Of a stretch of 64,000 nucleotides of DNA, positions 59,125-64,000 are shown one piece after another. Position numbers and translations under genes: made by a program. The notes under the pieces are model-generated. The model made no database searches. It was not told where the DNA came from and was given only the letters and a program-made list of their open reading frames with translations. Origin of the DNA: Bradyrhizobium genosp. L (lineage in GTDB: Bacteria > Pseudomonadota > Alphaproteobacteria > Rhizobiales > Xanthobacteraceae). The number at the start of each line of letters is the position of its first letter. The stretch's first letter is position 1. The stretch is taken from the NCBI RefSeq assembly GCF_015624485.1, contig NZ_CP061378.1, positions 2,976,001-3,040,000 of the forward strand, read 5' to 3'.

Positions 59125-59703
59125 ATGAATGCTAGTGCGCAGCGACGGCTGATCGTCGGCATTTCCGGGGCGTCCGGCGTCGTCTACGGGCTGCGCACGC
59201 TGCAACTGCTCCGCAACTCCGGGATCGAAACCCATCTGGTGATGTCGAAGACTGCGGAGGTGACCTTCGCCCACGAGACCTCAGTCAAGGTCGCCGAGGT
59301 CAAGGCGGCCGCCCACACCGCCTACCGCATCGATGACATGGCCGCGGCGATTGCCAGCGGCGGGTTTCGCACCGCTGGCATGATTGTCGCGCCATGCTCG
59401 ATCCGGTCGATGTCGGAAATCGCGACCGGCGTGACCTCGACCTTGCTGACGCGGGCAGCGGATGTCACGCTCAAGGAACGACGGCGGCTGGTGCTGATGG
59501 TCCGCGAAACGCCGCTGCATGCTGGCCATCTCAGGACGATGGCCGCGCTGTCGGAGATGGGTGCGATCGTCGCGCCGCCGGTGCCGGCGTTCTATACCAA
59601 GCCGCGGTCGCTCGAGGAGATGGTTGACCATACGGTGGGGCGGATGCTGGACCTCTTCGACATAGACATCGGCGGGGTGCCCCGATGGGGCGAAGATCGG
59701 TAA
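59125..59703 (+). CDS. UbiX-family flavin prenyltransferase
   Basis: The 192-residue protein is a UbiX-type flavoprotein, with VGISGASGVVYGLRTLQLL at the N-terminus, MIVAPCSIRSMSEIATGVTSTLLTRAADVTLKERRRLVLMVRETPLH in outline (key: APCS, LTRAADV, RETPLH) and the C-terminal VPAFYTKP. It makes prenylated FMN, the cofactor of UbiD enzymes. It is in the same operon as the UbiD gene at 49852 but separated by the transporter and thio-imidazole genes, so the pair is a true functional set. It starts 15 bases after the urocanase paralogue. Confidence 0.93.
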   Translation: MNASAQRRLIVGISGASGVVYGLRTLQLLRNSGIETHLVMSKTAEVTFAHETSVKVAEVKAAAHTAYRIDDMAAAIASGGFRTAGMIVAPCSIRSMSEIATGVTSTLLTRAADVTLKERRRLVLMVRETPLHAGHLRTMAALSEMGAIVAPPVPAFYTKPRSLEEMVDHTVGRMLDLFDIDIGGVPRWGEDR

Positions 59704-59707
59704 TCTC

Positions 59708-61384
59708 ATGGATCGCTTCAACCTCGGCAGCCACTCGCGAAAAGTATCGACGGCGTCGCCGGACGCGCAGCGCTGGTTCGACGCCGGATTGAACTGGTGC
59801 TTCGCCTTCAACAAGGCGGAAGGCGTCAAATGCTTCAGGAGGGCGCTCGAGTTCGACCCGGACTGCGTCATGGCGCATTGGGGCGTCGCCTATGGCAGCG
59901 GGCCGTTCTACAATCTGACCTGGCGGGATCTCGGCGAGCCGGAGGCGGTTGCGGCGACTGGCACGGCCTACGCCCATATCCAAAGAGCTCGCGAACTGGC
60001 GCATGGTGCAACCGAGCTCGAGAATCGCCTGGTTGAGGCGCAGGCCAGCCGCGTGCAACGACCGCATCCGGTTGCGCCCGAGGAGTACGATCGCTGGGAC
60101 GATGCCTATGCGGCGGAGATGCGTAGCGTCTATCAGCAGCATCCCCACGACAGTGACGTCGTCGCTTTGTACGTCGAGGCCTTGATCACGCGCACCCCGC
60201 GGCGTCTCTGGGATGTTCGTACCGGCGCGCCGGCATCGAACTCTGATGTCGTCGAAGCGCTCGATGCCTGCGAGCGCGGCATCGCACGTGCTCCGAAGCA
60301 TGCTGCGCTGCTGCACCTGCATATCCACATCCTCGAAATGTCCGACGAACCCGAGCGTGCGCTGGCGTCGGCGCAGGCGCTTGGCCCGCTATGCCCGGAT
60401 GCCGGTCATCTCAATCATATGCCCGCGCACGTCTACATGCTGATCGGGGATTACGAGAGCGCGAGGCTCACCAGCGAGAAAGCGATCGTGGCCAATGACA
60501 AGTTCCTGGCCTATGCGGGACCGCTGACCCCGTACACGACAGCCTGCGCGCACGATCTCCTGCTCATGATGCACGCCTCCATGTTCATGGGCCGGTACGG
60601 CGATGCGACCACCGCCGCGGACAAGCTGCGCAGCATGATCACGACGGACGTTCTGCGCGTTGCAGGCCGACCGAAGTTCTCGACGAGCCTCGAGGGCTAT
60701 TACTCGATGACAGCGCACGTGATGGTCCGGTTCGGGCGCTGGCAGGACATCATCGACGCGCCGCTGCCCGGCGATCCAGGCCTCTATCCCGTCTCGACGG
60801 CCATGCTTCACTACGCCAAGGCGGTCGCGCATGCGACACTGAACCAGTTCCCCGAAGCCGAGGCCGAACGTACGCACTTTCATCAGTCGCTCGCGCGCAT
60901 CCCGCCGCAGCGGAAGGTCTTCAACAACAGCGCACGCAGCATCCTGGGCGTGGCTGAGAAGATGCTGGACGGTGAGTTGAACTATCACCAGGGGAACTAT
61001 ACGCGCGCCTTTGAGTGCCTTCGTGAGGCCGTCGTTCGCGACGACAATCTGGAATATGTCGAGCCCTGGGCGTGGATGCATCCACCGCGGCATGCGCTTG
61101 CGGCGCTGTTGGCGGAGCAGGGCCATTTCGCCGAAGCCGAGCAGGTCTATCGCGACGATCTGGGGCTGAGCGGGAAAATCCAACGCTGCGCGCAGCACCC
61201 CGACAATGTCTGGGCGCTGCGTGGTCTGGCTGAATGCCTCGAACACCGCAACGAGACGGTCGAGCTGGCTTCGGTTTCGAGGAAACTGGAAGCCGCGACG
61301 GCGTTGGCAGACGTTCCGATCAATTCGTCCTGCATGTGCCGCACGACCGCCAGCTCGCTGAAGGCGAACCACTGCTGCCATTGA
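59708..61384 (+). CDS. TPR-repeat protein of unknown function with Cys-rich C-terminus
   Basis: The 558-residue protein has helical repeat units throughout, for example FNKAEGVKCFRRALEFDPDC near 30-55, ERGIARAPKHAALLHLHIHILEMSDEPERAL near 190-225 and LAALLAEQGHFAEAEQVYRDDL near 460, which fit tetratricopeptide repeats. The last ~25 residues contain SSCMCRT and end NHCCH, four Cys and a His that could bind metal or form disulfides. There is no signal peptide. It starts 4 bases after the ubiX stop and is the last gene of the operon, convergent with hutH. Its conserved position suggests a link to the pathway, possibly as a scaffold or enzyme; I do not recognise a defined function. Confidence 0.75.
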   Translation: MDRFNLGSHSRKVSTASPDAQRWFDAGLNWCFAFNKAEGVKCFRRALEFDPDCVMAHWGVAYGSGPFYNLTWRDLGEPEAVAATGTAYAHIQRARELAHGATELENRLVEAQASRVQRPHPVAPEEYDRWDDAYAAEMRSVYQQHPHDSDVVALYVEALITRTPRRLWDVRTGAPASNSDVVEALDACERGIARAPKHAALLHLHIHILEMSDEPERALASAQALGPLCPDAGHLNHMPAHVYMLIGDYESARLTSEKAIVANDKFLAYAGPLTPYTTACAHDLLLMMHASMFMGRYGDATTAADKLRSMITTDVLRVAGRPKFSTSLEGYYSMTAHVMVRFGRWQDIIDAPLPGDPGLYPVSTAMLHYAKAVAHATLNQFPEAEAERTHFHQSLARIPPQRKVFNNSARSILGVAEKMLDGELNYHQGNYTRAFECLREAVVRDDNLEYVEPWAWMHPPRHALAALLAEQGHFAEAEQVYRDDLGLSGKIQRCAQHPDNVWALRGLAECLEHRNETVELASVSRKLEAATALADVPINSSCMCRTTASSLKANHCCH

Positions 61385-61415
61385 GCCGCGCCCAAAGGCT
61401 TGCGTGCAGGCGGGA

Positions 61416-62954
61416 TTACGAGAAGATCGCCGGCAGCGGGACCGCCGCACTGGCTGCGATCGTGCCGCTACGCACCATCGCGATAGCCTGCTGAAGATCC
61501 GGGTAGAAGTACCTGTCGTTATCGAGATGGGGAACGTCCTTGCGTACCGTTGCGCGCACCCGCTCGAGCGCCGGGCTGGACGCAAGCGGCGCGTGGAAAT
61601 CGCAGCCCTGGGCTGCCGCTAGCAACTCGATGCCGATCACCGCGACTGCATTCTCGACCATTGGCAGAAGACGCCGCGCACCGTGTGCCGCCATCGAGAC
61701 ATGATCTTCCTGATTGGCTGACGTGGGGATGGAATCTATGCTGGCCGGAAAGGCGCGCTGCTTGTTTTCCGAGACGAGCGCGGCGGCCGTCACCTGAGGA
61801 ATCATGAAGCCGGAATTAAGCCCCGGCTTCGGGGTCAGGAATGCGGGCAGGCCCGATAGAGCGGGGTCAATCAGCATGGCGAGACGGCGCTCGGCGATCG
61901 AGCCAATTTCGCAGATCGCCAATGCGATCATATCTGCGGCGAACGCCACGGGTTCGGCGTGGAAGTTACCTCCCGAAAGCGCCGCGCCATCGTCGGGGAA
62001 GATCACCGGATTGTCGGTGACGGCGTTCGCCTCGGTTGCAAGGGTCAAGGCGGCTTGCCGCAGCAAGTCGAGGACTGCGCCCATCACCTGAGGCTGGCAC
62101 CGGAGGCAATACGGATCCTGGACCCGCTCGTCGCCGACAAGATGCGACGCGCGAATCGCGGATCCCGCCATGAGTGCGCGCAGCGCATTCGCGGTCTCGA
62201 TTTGGCCGACGTGTCGGCGCAGCAGATGGATGCGCGGGTCGAAGGGGGTGTCCGAACCCTTGGCAGCGTCGGTCGAAAGTGCGCCGGTAACAAGTGCGCT
62301 ACGAAATAGGTTCTCGGTTTCGACCAATGCGGCAAGCGCGACGGCCGTCGAGAATTGCGTGCCGTTCAGCAGCGCCAACCCTTCTTTTGGACCGAACTCC
62401 AGTGGGGTAAGCCCGGCGTTGGCCAGGGCCGTCGCCGCCGGAACACGGGCGTCCGCTACGAAGATTTCCCCGATGCCGATCATTGCGGTGGCCAGATGCG
62501 CCAGGGGCGCAAGATCGCCTGAAGCGCCAACGGAACCCTGCGACGGGATCACTGGCGTCAATCCGCGTGCGAGAAGCGCCTCCAGCATAGCCAGGCTCGT
62601 AGGCCTCACTCCCGAGGCGCCCTGAGCAAGGCTGGCGAGCTTGAGTGCCATCATCAAGCGGGTCGTCTCGACCGGAAGGGGCTCGCCGACTCCAGCTGCG
62701 TGTGAAAGGACGAGGTTCTGCTGGAGCTTCTCCAGGTCACCGGCATCGATCCGTTCTCGGGCGAGCTTTCCGAACCCCGTATTGATCCCGTAGACAGGAG
62801 CGCCCTTCGCGACAATGGCTGCGACCGCAGCCGCGCTACGTTCAACGACAGGCAAACAGGCGGGATCGAGGCGAACGCCCGCCCCACGATAGATGCTGCT
62901 CCATTCGCTGGGGAGGACTTGTCCTGGCCGCAGAAGGATGTCGTTCACTTGCAA
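61416..62954 (-). CDS. hutH: Histidine ammonia-lyase HutH
   Basis: The 512-residue lyase has the MIO-forming triad A144-S-G146 in [14 protein letters not shown], the catalytic Tyr in [22 protein letters not shown], the [14 protein letters not shown] block and [11 protein letters not shown]. These match HutH; QDPY-S is usual where QDPY-C stands here. It deaminates L-histidine to trans-urocanate, the substrate of HutU. It is 17 kb from the other hut genes, has no HutC-type operator upstream, and is convergent with the S-methyl-thioimidazole operon. A role on a histidine derivative in that operon is possible but less likely than the classic reaction. Confidence 0.92.
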   Translation of the reverse strand: MQVNDILLRPGQVLPSEWSSIYRGAGVRLDPACLPVVERSAAAVAAIVAKGAPVYGINTGFGKLARERIDAGDLEKLQQNLVLSHAAGVGEPLPVETTRLMMALKLASLAQGASGVRPTSLAMLEALLARGLTPVIPSQGSVGASGDLAPLAHLATAMIGIGEIFVADARVPAATALANAGLTPLEFGPKEGLALLNGTQFSTAVALAALVETENLFRSALVTGALSTDAAKGSDTPFDPRIHLLRRHVGQIETANALRALMAGSAIRASHLVGDERVQDPYCLRCQPQVMGAVLDLLRQAALTLATEANAVTDNPVIFPDDGAALSGGNFHAEPVAFAADMIALAICEIGSIAERRLAMLIDPALSGLPAFLTPKPGLNSGFMIPQVTAAALVSENKQRAFPASIDSIPTSANQEDHVSMAAHGARRLLPMVENAVAVIGIELLAAAQGCDFHAPLASSPALERVRATVRKDVPHLDNDRYFYPDLQQAIAMVRSGTIAASAAVPLPAIFS

Positions 62955-63144
62955 CTCCGTGCCAGCGCAACTGTGCCCGGCCGTGCTCTCCGCCCGATTC
63001 TACCTCGCGATCATCTATGCGACCATAGCGCCGCAAAAGAATGGTGGCTCTTGCGGCTATCGGGAATTCGCGTCGTTGCCGGGCGAGCAAGTTCCGATAC
63101 GCGCTGGCGTTGCGCATCGGTCTTTCCCGGAGACATCGTTCTAT

Positions 63145-63154
63145 TGAACGTTCA
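63145..63154. promoter_or_regulatory. Palindrome TGAACGTTCA
   Basis: A perfect 10-base palindrome in the AT-rich part of the hutH/binding-protein gap. Sites of this form are often bound by TetR-type repressors. No regulator gene is adjacent inside the window. Confidence 0.3.
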
Positions 63155-63357
63155 GTAAAGTGTTTTGCTAAACATCCCCAAGGGCTCGGCTTCCGCCTCT
63201 TACTTCAATCTAGCGGTACGAAAAATCCGCCGAGTGCCGGATCGATGATCAAGCTGGTGGCTAATTCAGAAGGGTTTTCGCTGCACCACGGCGCTGCGTT
63301 GGCAGATGCGAAATTCCCTCCTGGGCTCGTGCGAAAGCTGCTTGACGGCCGCCGAAA

Positions 63358-63393
63358 TTTAGTAATACGTTTAGTCAATAAGAAAAACTAAAC
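63358..63393. promoter_or_regulatory. TTTAGT repeats with inverted partner, candidate operator
   Basis: TTTAGT occurs twice with 12-base phasing (63358 and 63370), and GTTTAGT at 63369-63375 is complemented by ACTAAAC at 63387-63393 across an 11-base spacer. The cluster lies about 170 bases before the binding-protein start and is very AT-rich for this genome. Confidence 0.35.
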
Positions 63394-63564
63394 ATCGCAT
63401 CGAGCTGATGTGTGGGAGGAGCCCGTCCCGTCCGAACAAAGGTTTCGGAGGGAGCTGTCTCGTCTTTCGCCCATCGCTCCTCAACTCGGCTTCAGGTTCT
63501 TGGCGTCGCTCCGGCAGGGAGGACGCAGCGTGGGTTAGATGCATCAACGAGAGAGGAAACGGAC

Positions 63565-64000
63565 ATGCGAAGATTCAAATGGCTAGGCAGCTCTGCGGCG
63601 ACGGCAGTCCTTGGGGCCGCGCTGCTGGGGATATTCGGAGGAGGCGAGGCTGCCGCGCAGGGCAAGCAGCTTACGCTGTGCTGGGCGGCATGGGACCCCG
63701 CCAACGCGCTGGTCGAGCTGGGCAAGGACTTTACCAAGCAATCCGGCATCGAGATGAAATACGAGTTCGTTCCGTGGACGAGCTACGCCGACCGCTTTCT
63801 CAACGAGCTCAACTCCCATGGCAAGCTCTGCGACCTGATCATCGGCGACAGCCAATGGATCGGCGGCGCCGCCGAGAACAAGTGGTACGTCAAGCTCAAC
63901 GACTTCTTCGACAAAGAGAAGATCTCGATGGAAGATTTCGTCCCGGCGACGGTGGTCGGCTATTCGCAATGGCCGAAGAACACGCCGAACTACTGGGCGC
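63565..64000 (+). CDS. Extracellular solute-binding protein family 1, N-terminal part (cut by window edge)
   Basis: The ATG at 63565 has AGAGGA eight bases upstream. The product starts with a signal peptide (MRRFKWLGSSAATAVLGAALL..., cleavage after AAAQ at about residue 33) and a mature region KQLTLCWAAWDPANALVELGKDF, with TSYADRFLNELNS and DLIIGDSQWIG, as in sugar-type family 1 binding proteins. About 145 residues lie in the window and the frame is open at the edge. It is probably the first gene of a further ABC uptake operon, divergent from hutH; the ligand is unknown. Confidence 0.85.
   Translation, partial: MRRFKWLGSSAATAVLGAALLGIFGGGEAAAQGKQLTLCWAAWDPANALVELGKDFTKQSGIEMKYEFVPWTSYADRFLNELNSHGKLCDLIIGDSQWIGGAAENKWYVKLNDFFDKEKISMEDFVPATVVGYSQWPKNTPNYWA

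Larger units (their letters stand above)
62955..63564. other. 610-base divergent promoter region between hutH and a binding-protein gene
   Basis: No convincing gene is present; short frames are Arg- or Ser-rich without a ribosome site. The segment 63140-63400 is unusually AT-rich. It contains the palindrome TGAACGTTCA at 63145-63154, two TTTAGT repeats at 63358-63363 and 63370-63375, and their complement ACTAAA at 63387-63392. It should carry promoters for hutH (left) and the solute-binding protein (right). Confidence 0.6.

Noticed and set aside
57505-59274. 589-codon minus-strand frame opposite the urocanase paralogue
   Set aside because: Same kind of antiphase shadow; the plus-strand protein has clear full-length homology.
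63041-63391. 116-codon plus-strand frame in the hutH upstream gap
   Set aside because: Arg/Ser-rich, lacks a ribosome site and spans palindromes and AT-rich control sequence.

Overview
The window is high-GC DNA with tightly packed, often ATGA-overlapping genes, many Liv-type and SsuABC-type uptake systems, AcoR-type sigma-54 activators and a proteobacterial HutF-branch histidine pathway. This suggests an alphaproteobacterium of the Bradyrhizobium/Rhodopseudomonas kind; that is inference from gene content and style, since no rRNA or housekeeping marker is present. I see no tRNA, rRNA, CRISPR array, insertion sequence or integrase.

Positions 1-2.5 kb hold a DoxX-like/epimerase pair, a LysR regulator and a beta-lactamase-fold remnant. 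Positions 2.7-18.7 kb form an acyl-CoA type catabolic island. It has a Liv ABC transporter (livF, a livM-livG fusion, livH, binding protein) facing a divergent operon of an alpha/beta-hydrolase-fold protein, an Asp/Glu-racemase-like protein, an SCP2-type thiolase, a DUF35-SDR fusion, a metal cyclase/hydrolase and a second paralogous binding protein. Two divergent acyl-CoA ligases and a GlxA-type AraC regulator follow. Several of the enzymes lack their textbook catalytic residues. The substrate is unknown.

Positions 18.9-33.9 kb are a soluble diiron monooxygenase locus of the propane/acetone/phenol (Prm/Mim) type. It runs sigma-54 activator, sigma-54 promoter with an upstream palindrome, alcohol dehydrogenase, small proteins, mimABCD, amidohydrolase, MIP18/DUF59 protein, dedicated GroEL, then a second sigma-54 activator. 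Together these would hydroxylate a small ketone, alkane or phenol and oxidise the resulting alcohol, with a private chaperonin folding the hydroxylase.

Positions 34.6-44.9 kb are a histidine-utilisation (hut) regulon. An ornithine-cyclodeaminase-like gene and a PhnD-like gene, hutD-hutU-hutI, hutF-hutC, and an SsuABC-type transporter are each preceded by the same near-palindrome (core TGTCTATACATA), the probable HutC operator. No hutG is seen, and the only hutH lies about 20 kb away at 61.4-63.0 kb.

Positions 45.2-61.4 kb are the most interesting part. A hydantoinase-like protein and an N-carbamoyl-amino-acid hydrolase are followed by a divergent regulator made of two complete LysR proteins fused in tandem. 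Then comes one long operon: UbiD decarboxylase, a complete Liv transporter, an S-methyl-thiohydantoin desulfurase-family (DUF917) protein, a glutathione transferase, a divergent urocanase paralogue, UbiX and a TPR protein. The set fits catabolism of an S-methylated 2-thioimidazole (S-methyl-thiourocanate, from ergothioneine-type compounds) to glutamate, with an added prenyl-FMN decarboxylation step that I cannot place. The window ends inside another ABC binding-protein gene.
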